In this document: positions 40,846-51,070 of the stretch, piece by piece
Position numbering within the stretch: the first letter of the stretch is position 1
Layout: each line of letters starts with the position of its first letter
Assembly (NCBI RefSeq): GCF_011320115.1
Contig: NZ_JAANOZ010000006.1
Span: 124,001 to 188,000 of the forward strand
Length of the DNA stretch: 64,000 bases
DNA from: Croceibacterium segetis
GTDB taxonomy: Bacteria; Pseudomonadota; Alphaproteobacteria; Sphingomonadales; Sphingomonadaceae
Direction of reading: 5' to 3'
Notes under the pieces: generated by a model
The model's database searches: none
Told to the model about the DNA's origin: nothing
The model's input: only the letters and a program-made list of their open reading frames with translations
Position numbers and translations under genes: made by a program

Positions 40846-41454
40846 TCACGGCCGGGGATCAGACCGATGTTCTTCGCGTGCCGCTTCCCAGATCTCGCGG
40901 GCGGCATCGAGGTTGACGAGCGCGATGGCGAGGCCGACCGCGAGGTCCGGCCACGGCGTGCGCCAGACGAACGCGGTCATGATCCCGGCGACGATGATGG
41001 CGATGTTCGCCAAGACGTCGTTGCGCGCCGACAGGAACGCGGCCCGGCTGAGGCTGCCCGAATGATGCCGGAAGCGCATCAGCATCGCCGCACAACCGAA
41101 GTTCACCGCCAGCGCACCGAGCCCGGCGAGCGAGAGGGGCAGCGGCGCCGGCGTGAGCGGCAGGTTGAACTTTTGCCACGCGGTCAACAGCGTCGCCAGC
41201 CCCGGCACGAGGAGCAGCGCGGCAAGCCCCATCCCGACTTTCGCCCGCGCCCGCACGCTCCAGCCGAGCGCCAGCAGGATCAGCAGATTGACCGATGCGT
41301 CCTCGAGGAAGTCGACCGAATCGGCGAACAGCGAGACCGAGCCGATTCCCAGCGCGACGGCAAACTCGACGCCGAAGTAGGCGAGATTGAGGATCGCCAC
41401 CCAGCGGACGGCCCGGCGGAAGCCCGTGTCGCTTGCCGCTCCCGCCCGGGTCAT
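40846..41454 (-). CDS. Cation-diffusion-facilitator-like transporter
   Basis: This 202-aa membrane protein has about six TM helices and lacks the usual C-terminal cytoplasmic domain. The metal-site stretch FADSVDFLEDASVNLLI near 40-58 corresponds to the ADSxxxxxD motif of cation diffusion facilitators, with Asp in place of His, and a second NDVLANIAIIVAG motif lies near 140. It probably exports a divalent metal, identity unknown. ATG at 41454 is four bases beyond the phosphohexomutase stop. The C-terminal tail is charged. Confidence 0.8.
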   Translation of the reverse strand: MTRAGAASDTGFRRAVRWVAILNLAYFGVEFAVALGIGSVSLFADSVDFLEDASVNLLILLALGWSVRARAKVGMGLAALLLVPGLATLLTAWQKFNLPLTPAPLPLSLAGLGALAVNFGCAAMLMRFRHHSGSLSRAAFLSARNDVLANIAIIVAGIMTAFVWRTPWPDLAVGLAIALVNLDAAREIWEAAREEHRSDPRP

Positions 41455-41458
41455 CCCA

Positions 41459-42862
41459 TCAGTGCCCCGCTTGCGCCCCGCGCTCGAGGCCCGAAGCGGC
41501 GAGCTGATCGTCGATCTGGTGCAGCAGGCGCTCGAGGCCCGCCTGGCTGTCGCTTTCGGCGCGGGCGACGAGCACGTCCTGGGTGTTCGAGGCGCGCAGC
41601 AGCCACCAGCCGTCCTTCGTGGTGACCCGCACGCCGTCGGTGTCATTGACGTCGGCGTCGGTGCCCGCAAGACGCTGCTTGACCTCGTCGATCGCGGCGA
41701 ACTTGCGGCTTTCGTCGACCTGGAAGCGCATTTCGGGCGTGTTGATCACCGGCGGCATCGCGCCGCGCATCTCGGTCACCGATTTGCCCAGCCGCGCGGA
41801 GGCGGCGATCAGCCGGATCGCGGCATAAAGCGCGTCGTCGTAGCCGTAGTAAGTGTCGGCGAAAAACACGTGGCCGCTCATCTCGCCGGCCAGCGGCGCA
41901 TGAGTTTCCTTCATTTTGGATTTAATCAGGCTGTGCCCGGTCTTCCACATCAGCGGCTTGCCGCCGAGCTCGGCGACGCGCTCGAACAGCGCCTTGCTGG
42001 CTTTTACGTCGGCGATGATAGTCGACCCCGGGCGATTACCTAGCAAGTCTTCCGCATAGATCATCAGCAGCTGATCGCCCCATATGATGCGGCCTTCGCC
42101 GTCGATCGCCCCGATCCGGTCGCCGTCGCCGTCGAAAGCGATTCCGAAGTCGAGGTTCTTCTCGGCGACAAGCTTGCGCAGGTCCTCCAGGTTTTCCGGG
42201 ACAGTGGGATCCGGATGATGATTGGGAAAATTGCCATCGACTTCAGTATAGAGCGTGAAATGCTCCCCCGGCAGCCGCGCGGCGAGCAGCTCGAGCGCCG
42301 GACCGGCGGCGCCGTTGCCGGCATCCCAGCCGACCCGCAGGCCGGAGAGCTTGTCGGCAGGAAGGCCCTCGAGGCCGACCAGCAGACGCTCGACATACTC
42401 CTCGAGGATCTCGCGCGTCTCGACGGTGCCGGTGCCGTCCAGCCACTCGCCGGCAGCCGCCAGGCGGCCGATCGTCTGGATGTCTTCCCCGAAGAACGGC
42501 CGACCCTGAAATACCATCTTGAAGCCGTTATAATTGGCGGGATTGTGGCTGCCAGTTATCTGAATGCCGCCATCCATCTGTTCGGTTGAGGCTTCCGCGT
42601 AATAGAGCATCGGTGTGGGCCCCATGCCGATATCGACGACATCGCAGCCGCTGGCGGTGAGCCCTTCGCACAGCGCATGGGCGAGCATCGGCGAACTGAT
42701 CCGGCCGTCGTAACCGACCGCGACTTTCTTGCCGCCCGCCCGGCGCAACAGCGTGGCGAACCCGCGGCCGATCGCGCGGGCGTCGTCGGGCCCCAGCGTT
42801 TCGCCGATGATTCCCCGGATATCGTACTCGCGCAGAACGGTCGGGTGAAACGTGTGGCTCAT
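41459..42862 (-). CDS. Phosphomannomutase/phosphoglucomutase
   Basis: This encodes 467 aa from ATG at 42862 (MSHTFHPTVLREYDIRG); the frame to 42988 runs into the next gene and is not used. The phosphoserine loop is in GGIQITGSHNPANYNGFK near 100, the metal loop in GIAFDGDGDRIGAID near 240, the sugar loop in GEMSGH near 325 and the phosphate site in TKDGWWLLRASNTQ near 420. It interconverts hexose 1- and 6-phosphates and feeds nucleotide sugars to LPS and exopolysaccharide. Confidence 0.94.
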   Translation of the reverse strand: MSHTFHPTVLREYDIRGIIGETLGPDDARAIGRGFATLLRRAGGKKVAVGYDGRISSPMLAHALCEGLTASGCDVVDIGMGPTPMLYYAEASTEQMDGGIQITGSHNPANYNGFKMVFQGRPFFGEDIQTIGRLAAAGEWLDGTGTVETREILEEYVERLLVGLEGLPADKLSGLRVGWDAGNGAAGPALELLAARLPGEHFTLYTEVDGNFPNHHPDPTVPENLEDLRKLVAEKNLDFGIAFDGDGDRIGAIDGEGRIIWGDQLLMIYAEDLLGNRPGSTIIADVKASKALFERVAELGGKPLMWKTGHSLIKSKMKETHAPLAGEMSGHVFFADTYYGYDDALYAAIRLIAASARLGKSVTEMRGAMPPVINTPEMRFQVDESRKFAAIDEVKQRLAGTDADVNDTDGVRVTTKDGWWLLRASNTQDVLVARAESDSQAGLERLLHQIDDQLAASGLERGAQAGH

Positions 42863-42872
42863 GAAGGCTCCT

Positions 42873-43151
42873 TTAAGCGTCGGGTAGTTCGTCCAACAGC
42901 AGGTCGCGCGCGGCGGTGGCCTCGTGCACCTGGTCGTTGGTCCCGCCCCGGTCGGGGTGGACCATGGCGAGCAAACGCCTGTGGGCATCGATTATTTCCG
43001 CGCGATCGGCATTGGCGCGCACGCCAAGCAGCTTGCGCGCGCGGAACAGCGCCTGCGCGCGCGTCGAGACCTTCGCTTCCCAGGGCCAGCGCCCGCTGGC
43101 CATCTTCCAGACGATCAGCGCCAGCACGGCATAGACGATCAGCCGGCCCAC
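42873..43151 (-). CDS. Membrane-anchored J-domain protein
   Basis: This 92-aa protein has an N-terminal hydrophobic segment (LIVYAVLALIVWKM) followed by a compact J domain at about 35-90 with the HPD tripeptide in AMVHPDRGGTND, which stimulates DnaK ATPase. It resembles Tim14/DjlC-type small membrane J proteins. It lies 4 bases after mipZ and 11 before the phosphohexomutase gene, so it is probably part of the same transcript. Confidence 0.85.
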   Translation of the reverse strand: MGRLIVYAVLALIVWKMASGRWPWEAKVSTRAQALFRARKLLGVRANADRAEIIDAHRRLLAMVHPDRGGTNDQVHEATAARDLLLDELPDA

Positions 43152-43154
43152 GGC

Positions 43155-43961
43155 TCAGGCGGCCTCGGCGCGATTGGAGAAGCCTGGCAGGTGCAGCTTG
43201 GCGACCAGCTCGCGCAATTCCTGCCGCGCGACGAGGTGGCTGGTGCCGAGCTCGCCCAACTGGCCTTTGTCGAGCAGCGTCAGGCCCGAGGGAAACAGCT
43301 CGCGGTAGATCACCCGCTCGCTGAGACCCTGCGCCACGCGGAAGCCGACGCGCTTGGAAAGCTCGGTCAGCGCGTCATCGATGCGCCGTTGGTTGCGCGC
43401 GTCGACGTGGTGCACCCGGTTGCGCACGACCACCCAATCCATCTCGCGCCGTTCCTTGATCGCTCGCGCCTTGCGCGCCTCGAAGATCAGCTCGGCGTAG
43501 AACGACAGGCGGCGGACCTTGAAGGTCTCGGCGTCGACCTGGCCGATCAGGTCGAAATCGACGAAACTGTCGTTCATCGGGGTGACCAGGGTATCGGCGC
43601 GGGTGGCGGCGTGGCGCGCGAGCGGGTCGTCGCGCCCTGGCGTGTCGAAGATCACGAAGTCGGCCGGTCCCGCAAGATCGCCTGTAGCGAGCTTGTCGAT
43701 CGCCGCTTCGAGTTCCTCGACCGAGCCGCCCTCGAACACGGCGAAGTTCACGCCCGGAAGCGTGATGCCGCGGCGGTTCTCGGTCTCGGCGCGGTTCTCG
43801 AAATAGCGATAAAGCGTGCGCTGGCGCGGATCGAGATCGATCGCCGCGACGCGGGCGCCCCGATAGGCGAGCGCGACCGCCACGTGCACCGCGGTGGTCG
43901 ACTTGCCGGTGCCGCCCTTCTCGTTGGCGAATACGATGCGGTGAGGAGCGGGGCTCGGCAC
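43155..43961 (-). CDS. mipZ: MipZ-like division-plane positioning ATPase (ParA/MinD family)
   Basis: This encodes 268 aa from GTG at 43961. The deviant Walker A KGGTGKST at residues 15-22, the DLDPRQRTLYRYFENR segment near 42, and FVIFDTPGRDDPLARHAA near 105 are typical of MipZ, which forms a gradient from ParB at the poles and inhibits FtsZ. The long DWVVVRNRVHHVDARNQRR loop is also MipZ-like. It is divergent from panC and leads the J-domain/phosphohexomutase row. Confidence 0.88.
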   Translation of the reverse strand: MPSPAPHRIVFANEKGGTGKSTTAVHVAVALAYRGARVAAIDLDPRQRTLYRYFENRAETENRRGITLPGVNFAVFEGGSVEELEAAIDKLATGDLAGPADFVIFDTPGRDDPLARHAATRADTLVTPMNDSFVDFDLIGQVDAETFKVRRLSFYAELIFEARKARAIKERREMDWVVVRNRVHHVDARNQRRIDDALTELSKRVGFRVAQGLSERVIYRELFPSGLTLLDKGQLGELGTSHLVARQELRELVAKLHLPGFSNRAEAA

Positions 43962-44039
43962 GTGCGGAGTGGCTTTCTCTGATCGTTGCGGGCGGCTAGG
44001 GGCCGTGTTCCCGTTCGCTCTTATCCAAGGGGTGCGCCC

Positions 44040-44900
44040 GTGCATACCGTCAACCGCCTCGCTGCCTTGCGCGAAGCTGTGGACACTCTGCGCGGGAAAG
44101 GCCCGGTGGCGCTCGTCCCGACGATGGGCGCGCTCCACGAAGGGCACCTGACGCTGGTGCGCGAGGCGCGGGCAAGGGCGGCTTCGGTCGTCGTGTCGAT
44201 CTTCGTCAATCCAACCCAGTTCGGCCCGAACGAGGACCTCGACGCCTATCCGCGCCAGCTCGAGGCGGATTCGCGGCTGCTCGAGGGCGAAGGCGTCGAG
44301 CTCTTGTGGGCGCCGCCGGTCGAGGAAGTCTATCCCGAGGGCTTCGCCACCACGATCTCGGTCAGCGGCGTGAGCGAAGGGCTGTGCGGGGCGACGCGGC
44401 CGGGGCATTTCGACGGTGTCGCCACGGTCGTCGCCAAGCTGTTCAACCAGGTGCGCCCCGACCTCGCGCTGTTCGGCGAGAAGGACTGGCAGCAGCTCGC
44501 GGTGATTCGCCGGATGACGCGCGACCTCGACCTGACCCGGCCCCATGTCGCCGCGATCCATGGCGTGCCGACGGTGCGCGAGGCGGACGGCCTCGCGTTG
44601 TCGAGCCGCAACCGCTACCTCTCGCCCGACGATCGCCAACGCGCGGCCGCGCTGCCGCGGGCGATGCGCGAGGCGATCGCGCGGATCGAAAGCGGCGACC
44701 AGGTCTCGGCCGTCCTGCTGGCGCTCAAGCAGGCGCTCACCGGCAGCGGTTTCGCCAGCGTCGACTATGCCGAGCTGGCCGACGCTGAGACCTTGGAGCC
44801 GCTGGGACAACTCGGCGATAGCGCGGCCCGCTTGCTGGTCGCCGCGCGGATCGGTGGCACCCGGCTGATCGACAACATGGCGGTCGGCGCGCGCGCTTGA
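44040..44900 (+). CDS. panC: Pantothenate synthetase
   Basis: This 286-aa enzyme joins pantoate and beta-alanine with ATP. The HIGH-like MGALHEGH, the SIFVNPTQFGPNEDLDAYPR segment and FGEKDWQQL are intact. The start is GTG at 44040, with AAGGGG before it; the frame continues upstream to 43986. It is divergent from mipZ with 78 bases between. Confidence 0.95.
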   Translation: MHTVNRLAALREAVDTLRGKGPVALVPTMGALHEGHLTLVREARARAASVVVSIFVNPTQFGPNEDLDAYPRQLEADSRLLEGEGVELLWAPPVEEVYPEGFATTISVSGVSEGLCGATRPGHFDGVATVVAKLFNQVRPDLALFGEKDWQQLAVIRRMTRDLDLTRPHVAAIHGVPTVREADGLALSSRNRYLSPDDRQRAAALPRAMREAIARIESGDQVSAVLLALKQALTGSGFASVDYAELADAETLEPLGQLGDSAARLLVAARIGGTRLIDNMAVGARA

Positions 44901-45000
44901 ACCGCGCGCCAATCTGCGCTTCACCACGGCGCTGGCATTTCGCGTCGGCTTCGATTAGTTGCGCGCGAAACTTGTTTCGGCAGGAAGGACGCCAAGGCCC

Positions 45001-45810
45001 GTGACACTCGGCTTTTCGGTCGATGAACTGTTGCCGCGAGCGCGCGGCGGCGGGCCGCTGAAGATCGGGCTGGCTGTACTGACCGAAGGCGAGTGGCTGC
45101 AGCCCGAGCCCGATCTTGCGGCGCGCAACGCGGCCTTCGATGCCCATCCCGAGAGCACCCAGGTTACCCCCGACGCCATGGCAGCCGGGGATGAGCTGGC
45201 GGCCATGCGCGGAACGACAGGCGGCCTCGAAGGCGCGGCCCGCTCGGCGTGGGAAGACATCTGCCTGCTCACCCGCAGGCCCGACGAACCGGCCTATCGC
45301 CTGACCGGCGCGGCGGTCGCTTTCCCAACCGACTGGCGCATCGCGGACAAGCTCGGGCACCCGATGATCGCGCTGCACACGCCGATCCACGGCTATGCCG
45401 AGAAGCTCGGCGGGGCGGTCGACCAGTTCATGAGCAAGCTCAAGCCCGGGCGAATCTACGGCCGCTGCAACTGGTTCGTCAGCCCGACGCCGGCCCTGCG
45501 CTGGCTCGCCGACGAGCCGGCCGAGGCGCAATTCGCCCACATCACGCCTGAGAACGCCGGCGATACGCTGTTCGTCCGCTCCGAGCGGCAGACGCTGCGC
45601 AAGCTGCCCGAAACCGGCGCGATCGTCTTCACCATCGGCATCTACCTCGCCCCGCTCGGCACGCTTTCGCCGGAGAACATGACGCGCATGGCGGAATCGC
45701 TCGCGACCATTCCCGAGCCCGAGGCGAAGCGCCGCGGCGCCCCGTACTTCGCACCTCAACTACAGGCCTATGCCGAGCGCCACGGTGCGGCTATCGGCCA
45801 AGCGGCTTAG
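45001..45810 (+). CDS. HODM/DUF3445 family haem-dependent oxidative N-demethylase-like protein
   Basis: This encodes 269 aa from GTG at 45001 (44959 TTG is an alternative). The diagnostic blocks are AVAFPTDWRIADKLGHPMIA, then HGYAEKLGGAVDQFMSKL, then YGRCNWFV, and LFVRSERQTLRKLPETGAIV plus FTIGIYLAPLG. These match the family of the alpha subunit of haem-dependent oxidative N-demethylase, which demethylates dimethylamine using electrons from a separate reductase. The axial haem ligand cannot be assigned from sequence. It lies 12 bases before etfB, so ETF might be an electron partner. Substrate is unknown. Confidence 0.82.
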   Translation: MTLGFSVDELLPRARGGGPLKIGLAVLTEGEWLQPEPDLAARNAAFDAHPESTQVTPDAMAAGDELAAMRGTTGGLEGAARSAWEDICLLTRRPDEPAYRLTGAAVAFPTDWRIADKLGHPMIALHTPIHGYAEKLGGAVDQFMSKLKPGRIYGRCNWFVSPTPALRWLADEPAEAQFAHITPENAGDTLFVRSERQTLRKLPETGAIVFTIGIYLAPLGTLSPENMTRMAESLATIPEPEAKRRGAPYFAPQLQAYAERHGAAIGQAA

Positions 45811-45822
45811 AAGGAGCCCAAG

Positions 45823-46581
45823 ATGAAGGTCCTCGTCCCCGTCAAGCGGGTGATCGATTACAACGTCCGCCCGCGGGTCAAGGCCGACGGCAGCGGGGTC
45901 GATCTCGCCAACGTCAAGATGAGCATGAACCCGTTCGACGAGATCGCCGTCGAAGAGGCGATCCGGCTGAAGGAAAAGGGCGTGGCGAGCGAGATCGTCG
46001 CCGTCTCCATCGGGCCGGCCAAGGCGCAGGAAACGCTGCGCACCGCGCTGGCGATGGGCGCCGACCGGGCGATCCACGTGCAGACCCCAGAAGATGTTGG
46101 CTCCGAGGTCGAGCCGCTTGCGGTGGCCAAGATCCTCAAGGCGATCGCCGACGAGGAGCAGCCCGGGATCGTGCTGATGGGCAAACAGGCGATCGACGAC
46201 GATTCCAACCAGACCGGCCAGATGCTCGCCGCGCTGTGGGGCCGGCCGCAGGGGACCTTCGCCTCAAAGGTCGAAGTCGCGGGCGACAGCGTGCAAGTCA
46301 CCCGCGAGGTCGACGGCGGGCTCGAGACCGTCTCGCTCAAGCTGCCGGCGGTGGTCACAACCGACTTGCGCCTCAACGAGCCGCGCTATGCCTCGCTGCC
46401 GAACATCATGAAGGCCAAGTCCAAGCCGCTCGCGGCCAAGACACCGGCCGATTACGGCGTCGACACCGCGCCGCGACTCAAGGTCACCCGCGTGGTCGAA
46501 CCGCCGGTGCGCCAGGCCGGGATCAAGGTCGGTTCGGTCGACGAGCTGGTCGCCAAGCTCAAAGCGCTGGGAGTCGCCTGA
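45823..46581 (+). CDS. etfB: Electron transfer flavoprotein beta subunit
   Basis: This 252-aa protein begins [20 protein letters not shown] and carries the AMP-binding and interaction motifs [27 protein letters not shown] and the ETF signature [20 protein letters not shown]. It forms the FAD-carrying heterodimer with EtfA. AAGGAGCCC precedes the start. Its TGA overlaps the etfA ATG by one base. Confidence 0.97.
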   Translation: MKVLVPVKRVIDYNVRPRVKADGSGVDLANVKMSMNPFDEIAVEEAIRLKEKGVASEIVAVSIGPAKAQETLRTALAMGADRAIHVQTPEDVGSEVEPLAVAKILKAIADEEQPGIVLMGKQAIDDDSNQTGQMLAALWGRPQGTFASKVEVAGDSVQVTREVDGGLETVSLKLPAVVTTDLRLNEPRYASLPNIMKAKSKPLAAKTPADYGVDTAPRLKVTRVVEPPVRQAGIKVGSVDELVAKLKALGVA

Positions 46582-47510
46582 TGAAGACCCTCGTTCTCGT
46601 CGAGCACGACAACGTGCACCTCAAAGACGCGACGCTCGCGACCGTCACCGCCGCCGCAAAGCTGGGCGAAGTTCACCTGCTCGTCGCAGGCAAGGGCTGC
46701 CGCGCGGTCGCCGATGCCGCCGCGAAGATCGCCGGCGTCGGCAAGGTCTACCTCGCCGACGATGCCGCCTACGAGCACCAGATGGCCGAAAACGTCGCGC
46801 CGCTGGTGGTCGGCCTGATGGACAGTCACGACGCCTTCCTCGCGCCCGCCACCACGACCGGCAAAAACGTCGCCCCGCGCGTCGCCGCGCTGCTCGACGT
46901 GATGCAGGTCTCCGACATCGTCTCGGTCGAGGGTGAGCGCACCTTCACCCGGCCGATCTACGCCGGCAACGCCATCGCCACGGTCGAGAGCACCGACGCC
47001 AAGCTGGTCATCACCGTGCGCGGCACCACCTTCGACAAGGCCGCGAGCGAAGGCGGTTCGGCGAGCATCGAGGACGTGTCCGGCCCGGGCGACAGCGGCC
47101 TTTCCAGCTTCGTTAGCCTCGCCGCCGAAGAGAGCGAACGCCCCGAGCTGACCAGCGCCAAGGTGATCGTCTCGGGCGGCCGCGCACTGAAGGACGCGGC
47201 GACCTTCGAGCAGCTGATCGTGCCGCTAGCCGACAAGCTCGGCGCGGCGGTCGGCGCCAGCCGCGCGGCGGTCGATGCCGGATACGTGCCGAACGATTAC
47301 CAGGTCGGCCAGACCGGCAAGATCGTCGCCCCGCAAGTCTACATCGCCATCGGCATTTCGGGGGCGATCCAGCACCTCGCCGGAATGAAGGATTCGAAGG
47401 TGATCGTTGCCATCAACAAGGACGAGGACGCGCCGATCTTCCAGGTGGCCGACATTGGCCTGGTCGGCGACTTGTTCCAGATCGTGCCGGAGCTGACGAG
47501 CAAGCTGTGA
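46581..47510 (+). CDS. etfA: Electron transfer flavoprotein alpha subunit
   Basis: This encodes 309 aa. The C-terminal FAD-binding domain is typical: [57 protein letters not shown] and [20 protein letters not shown]. The heterodimer collects electrons from acyl-CoA and other flavin dehydrogenases and delivers them to ETF-ubiquinone oxidoreductase. It ends near the gcvPB terminator. Confidence 0.97.
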   Translation: MKTLVLVEHDNVHLKDATLATVTAAAKLGEVHLLVAGKGCRAVADAAAKIAGVGKVYLADDAAYEHQMAENVAPLVVGLMDSHDAFLAPATTTGKNVAPRVAALLDVMQVSDIVSVEGERTFTRPIYAGNAIATVESTDAKLVITVRGTTFDKAASEGGSASIEDVSGPGDSGLSSFVSLAAEESERPELTSAKVIVSGGRALKDAATFEQLIVPLADKLGAAVGASRAAVDAGYVPNDYQVGQTGKIVAPQVYIAIGISGAIQHLAGMKDSKVIVAINKDEDAPIFQVADIGLVGDLFQIVPELTSKL

Positions 47511-47511
47511 T

Positions 47512-47536
47512 AAAAGACCTCCCCTGGACGGGGAGG
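47512..47536 (-). terminator. Intrinsic terminator in the etfA-gcvPB gap
   Basis: CCTCCCC at 47518-47524 pairs with GGGGAGG at 47530-47536 around TGGAC, and on the minus strand it is followed by TCTTTTAT. It would stop gcv transcripts, and the same hairpin lies just after the etfA stop on the plus strand, where no T run follows. Confidence 0.65.
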
Positions 47537-47688
47537 GTCGGGGGGTGCTCGACGCCAGCGTAGCCGTCCCAAAAAAAAGCCTTTCCTACAAGACGTTGCT
47601 TGTGGCTTATACTGGGGATGGCCGAATCCAACATCCAACGGCTGCTCGTCTGGCTTTCAGCCGTGCAGGAAGCCGCGCCGTCCAGAAC

Positions 47689-47780
47689 AAGTGTCACCCG
47701 TCGCCCGTGCTCGAAAAGTCAGGATTTCCGCGGCTTTCCGAGGCGACACCTGGGTGACAGGGTCCGTAAAGTGTCACCCG
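47689..47780. repeat. GTGTCACCC direct and inverted repeat cluster
   Basis: AAGTGTCACCCG occurs at 47689-47700 and again at 47769-47780, and an inverted GGGTGACA lies at 47752-47759. The second copy overlaps the gcvPB stop. It resembles interspersed palindromic elements seen in alphaproteobacterial genomes. Confidence 0.5.
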
Positions 47781-49330
47781 CCAACTTCGTAGGCCAGTAC
47801 CGGCTGCCGCGCCGCCCGCGTTTCATCGAGCCGGCGGCGCGGCGCGAGTTGCGGCGCCTGGTGCAGGCTCTCGTCGCCCGCACGCGCCCGCTCCGCGATG
47901 CTCCGCAGCGCCATGATGAACTGGTCGAGGCTCGCCTTGCTCTCGCATTCGGTCGGCTCGACCAGCATCGCGCCGTGGACGACGAGCGGGAAGTACATCG
48001 TCATCGGGTGGAAGCCCTCGTCGATCAGCGCCTTGGCGAGATCGAGCGTGGCCACCCCCTCGGCGAAGCCACGATCGCTGAACAGCGCCTCGTGCATGCA
48101 CGGGCCGGTCTTGCCGAAAGGCGCGTCGAGCACGTCCTGAAGGCTGCGCAGAATGTAGTTGGCGCCGAGCACCGCGTCGCCCGAGACCTGCCGCAGCCCG
48201 TCGGCGCCGTGGCTGAGGATATAGGCGAGCGCGCGGGTGAACATGCCCATCTGGCCGTTGAAGGCCGCCATCCGGCCGAAGCTGTGAGGGGCCGCGGCGA
48301 CGCCGTCTTCTTCCTCGATCAGCTCGAAGCCCCCTGCCACCTTGCGGACGAACGGCAGCGGCGCGAACGGCGCCAGCGCTTCGCTGAGCACCACCGGCCC
48401 CGAGCCCGGCCCGCCGCCGCCGTGCGGAGTGGAGAAGGTCTTGTGCAGGTTGATGTGCATCGCATCGATGCCAAGGTCCCCGGGCCGCACGCGGCCGACG
48501 ATGGCGTTGAAGTTGGCCCCGTCGCAATAGACCAGCGCGCCTGCGGCGTGGACCGCGTCGGAAATCGCCTTCATCTCGCGTTCGAAGAGGCCGCAGGTGT
48601 TCGGGTTGGTGATCATCACCGCGGCGACGTCCGAGCCGAGTCGGGCCTTGAGCGCGGCGAGATCGACGCGGCCTTCGGGGGTCGCGGGGATGTTCTCCAC
48701 TTGGTAGCCGGCGAAAGCGGCTGTGGCCGGGTTGGTGCCGTGCGCGCTTTCCGGCACGAGGATCACCGAACGCGCATCGCCGCGCGCCTCGAGCGCGGCG
48801 CGAATGCACAGGATGCCGCACAGCTCGCCGTGCGCGCCGGCCTTGGGGCTCATCGCCACGCTGTGCATGCCGGTGAGCGCGAGCAGCCAGTGCGCCAGCT
48901 CGTCGATCACCGCGAGCGCGCCCTGCACGGTCGATTCGGGCTGCAACGGGTGCAAATCGCCAAACCCCGGCATTCGCGCGACTTTCTCGTTGAGCCGCGG
49001 GTTGTGCTTCATCGTGCAGCTGCCGAGCGGGAATATCCCGCAGTCGATGGCGTAGTTCTGCCGGCTAAGCCGCGTGTAGTGCCGCACCGTCTCGGGCTCG
49101 GACAGACCGGGCAGGCCGAACGGCTCCGAGCGCGCGAGGCCGCCGAGGCGGTCCGCGCCGCCCGAAGGCTCGGGCAAGTCGACACCGCAGGTATCCGCGC
49201 CGCCGATCTCGAAGATCAGCGGCTCTTCGAGCATCAACCCGCGGTTGCCGGTGACGGTGACGATCCCGCTTTCTCCGGTCGGCGCGTCGGGCGTGCCGGG
49301 CTTCCACCCGCTGGTGTTGGGCGCGTTCAT
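47774..49330 (-). CDS. gcvPB: Glycine dehydrogenase (decarboxylating) subunit 2
   Basis: This 518-aa protein is the PLP-binding half of the two-subunit P-protein. The PLP lysine is in [21 protein letters not shown], preceded by [12 protein letters not shown] and DGANFNA. It removes CO2 from glycine and gives an aminomethyl group to GcvH. ATG at 49330 overlaps the gcvPA stop (ATGA). The C-terminal 35 residues are Arg/Ala-rich. It is the last gene of the gcv operon. Confidence 0.96.
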   Translation of the reverse strand: MNAPNTSGWKPGTPDAPTGESGIVTVTGNRGLMLEEPLIFEIGGADTCGVDLPEPSGGADRLGGLARSEPFGLPGLSEPETVRHYTRLSRQNYAIDCGIFPLGSCTMKHNPRLNEKVARMPGFGDLHPLQPESTVQGALAVIDELAHWLLALTGMHSVAMSPKAGAHGELCGILCIRAALEARGDARSVILVPESAHGTNPATAAFAGYQVENIPATPEGRVDLAALKARLGSDVAAVMITNPNTCGLFEREMKAISDAVHAAGALVYCDGANFNAIVGRVRPGDLGIDAMHINLHKTFSTPHGGGGPGSGPVVLSEALAPFAPLPFVRKVAGGFELIEEEDGVAAAPHSFGRMAAFNGQMGMFTRALAYILSHGADGLRQVSGDAVLGANYILRSLQDVLDAPFGKTGPCMHEALFSDRGFAEGVATLDLAKALIDEGFHPMTMYFPLVVHGAMLVEPTECESKASLDQFIMALRSIAERARAGDESLHQAPQLAPRRRLDETRAARQPVLAYEVGG

Positions 49331-50688
49331 GCCAAGGCCTCCTGCAAGGCCGAGGCCAGGGCCTCGATATCCTCCTCGGTGACGGTCTCGGTCACCGCGA
49401 TCACGATGCCCTTTTCGCGGCGGTCGCCGTCGGGATAGAGCCGCCCCAGCGAAACGCCGGCGAGGACGCGTTTGTCGGCGAGATCGCGAACGAGCTGGCG
49501 CGCGTCGCCGGGCACGACGATCGTGAACTCGTTGAAGAAGCTCTCGTTGAGCACTTCGACGCCCGGCACCTTCGCCAGCCGGTCCGCAGCCGCGCAGGCC
49601 AGCCGATGGTTCTCCGCCGCCAGCGCCCGCAAGCCCTTCTCGCCCAGCAGCGTGAGGTGGATCGAAAACGCCAGCGCGCACAGCCCGGAGTTGGTGCAGA
49701 TGTTGCTTGTCGCCTTCTCGCGGCGGATGTGCTGCTCGCGGGTCGAGAGCGTGAGTACGAAGCCGCGCTTGCCCTCGGCATCGACCGTCTGGCCGCACAG
49801 CCGGCCGGGCATCTGCCGCACGTGCTTCGGGTCGCGCACCGCAAACAGGCCCAAGTATGGCCCGCCGAACTGCAGCCCGACGCCGATCGATTGGCCCTCG
49901 CCGACGACGATGTCGGCGCCCATCTCGCCGGGCGACTTGAGCGCGCCGAGCGCGACCGGTTCGGTCACCACCGCCACCAGCAGCGCGCCCGCCGCGTGGC
50001 AAGCTTCGGCGAGCGCGGTCATGTCGCCGATGCGTCCGAGGATGTCGGGGTACTGCACCACGACGCTGCCGGTTTCGCTGTCGACAGCTTTGGCCAGCGC
50101 GGCAAAGTCCGTCTCCGCTAGCAGCTTGGGCTCGGCGTACACGATGATATCGCCGTTGAACTTGCCCATCGTCTTCGCAGTCGAAACGTAATGCGGGTGC
50201 AGACCATCCGACAGCAGCGCCTTGCTGCGCTTGGTGACCCGCCCGGCCATCGCGATCGCTTCCCAGCACGCCGTGGATCCGTCGTACATCGAGGCATTCG
50301 CCACCGCGCAGCCGAACAGCCGCGCGACCTGGGTCTGGAACTCGAACAGCATCTGCAGCGTGCCCTGGGCGATCTCGGGCTGGTAGGGCGTGTAGCTGGT
50401 GAGGAACTCGCCGCGCTGGATCAAATGGTCGACGCTCGCCGGGACATGGTGGCGGTAAGCCCCCGCACCGAGGAAGAACGGCGCGTCGGCGGCGGCCAAG
50501 TTCATCTTCGACAGCCGCCGCATGTGCCGCTCGACCGCCATTTCGCCGGCATGCATCGGCAGGCCTTCGACCGGGCCGGTGAGATAGTGCTCACGCGGCA
50601 CGTCGGCGAAGAGGTCGTCGATCGACTTCGCACCGATGACGTCGAGCATCGCCGAGCGGTTGCCGTCGGTCAGGGGGAGGTAACGCAT
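49327..50688 (-). CDS. gcvPA: Glycine dehydrogenase (decarboxylating) subunit 1
   Basis: This 453-aa protein begins [19 protein letters not shown]. It contains [20 protein letters not shown] and [20 protein letters not shown], which are typical of the N-terminal-half subunit in split P-proteins. It pairs with GcvPB. It lies between gcvH (10 bases away) and gcvPB (overlapping). Confidence 0.96.
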   Translation of the reverse strand: MRYLPLTDGNRSAMLDVIGAKSIDDLFADVPREHYLTGPVEGLPMHAGEMAVERHMRRLSKMNLAAADAPFFLGAGAYRHHVPASVDHLIQRGEFLTSYTPYQPEIAQGTLQMLFEFQTQVARLFGCAVANASMYDGSTACWEAIAMAGRVTKRSKALLSDGLHPHYVSTAKTMGKFNGDIIVYAEPKLLAETDFAALAKAVDSETGSVVVQYPDILGRIGDMTALAEACHAAGALLVAVVTEPVALGALKSPGEMGADIVVGEGQSIGVGLQFGGPYLGLFAVRDPKHVRQMPGRLCGQTVDAEGKRGFVLTLSTREQHIRREKATSNICTNSGLCALAFSIHLTLLGEKGLRALAAENHRLACAAADRLAKVPGVEVLNESFFNEFTIVVPGDARQLVRDLADKRVLAGVSLGRLYPDGDRREKGIVIAVTETVTEEDIEALASALQEALA

Positions 50689-50698
50689 TATGTGATCC

Positions 50699-51070
50699 TC
50701 AGAGCGACGCCACGAAGGCCTTGTACTTTACCTCGTCCATCAGCCCGTCGAGCTCGCCCTTGTCGGCAATCGTCAGCTTGAAGAACCAGCCGTCGCCTTC
50801 AGGCGCGGTGTTGACCAGCGCCGGATCGTCTTCCAGCGCGGCATTGCCTTCGATGACCGTGCCGCTGACCGGCGCGTAGACGTCGCTGGCGGCCTTGACG
50901 CTTTCGACCACCGCGGCTTCCTTGCCCTTGGCGACCGTGGCGCCGGCGGCGGGGACTTCGACGAAGACGATGTCACCGAGCTGGCCTTGCGCATAGTCGG
51001 TGATGCCGATCGTGGCGCTGTCGCCGTCGACCTCGATCCATTCATGCTCTTCGGAGAAGTAACGCGGCAT
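50699..51070 (-). CDS. gcvH: Glycine cleavage H protein
   Basis: This 123-aa lipoyl carrier begins [20 protein letters not shown], with the lipoylation Lys in [17 protein letters not shown] at about residue 60. It carries the aminomethyl group between GcvP and GcvT. Its ATG immediately follows the gcvT stop. Confidence 0.98.
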   Translation of the reverse strand: MPRYFSEEHEWIEVDGDSATIGITDYAQGQLGDIVFVEVPAAGATVAKGKEAAVVESVKAASDVYAPVSGTVIEGNAALEDDPALVNTAPEGDGWFFKLTIADKGELDGLMDEVKYKAFVASL

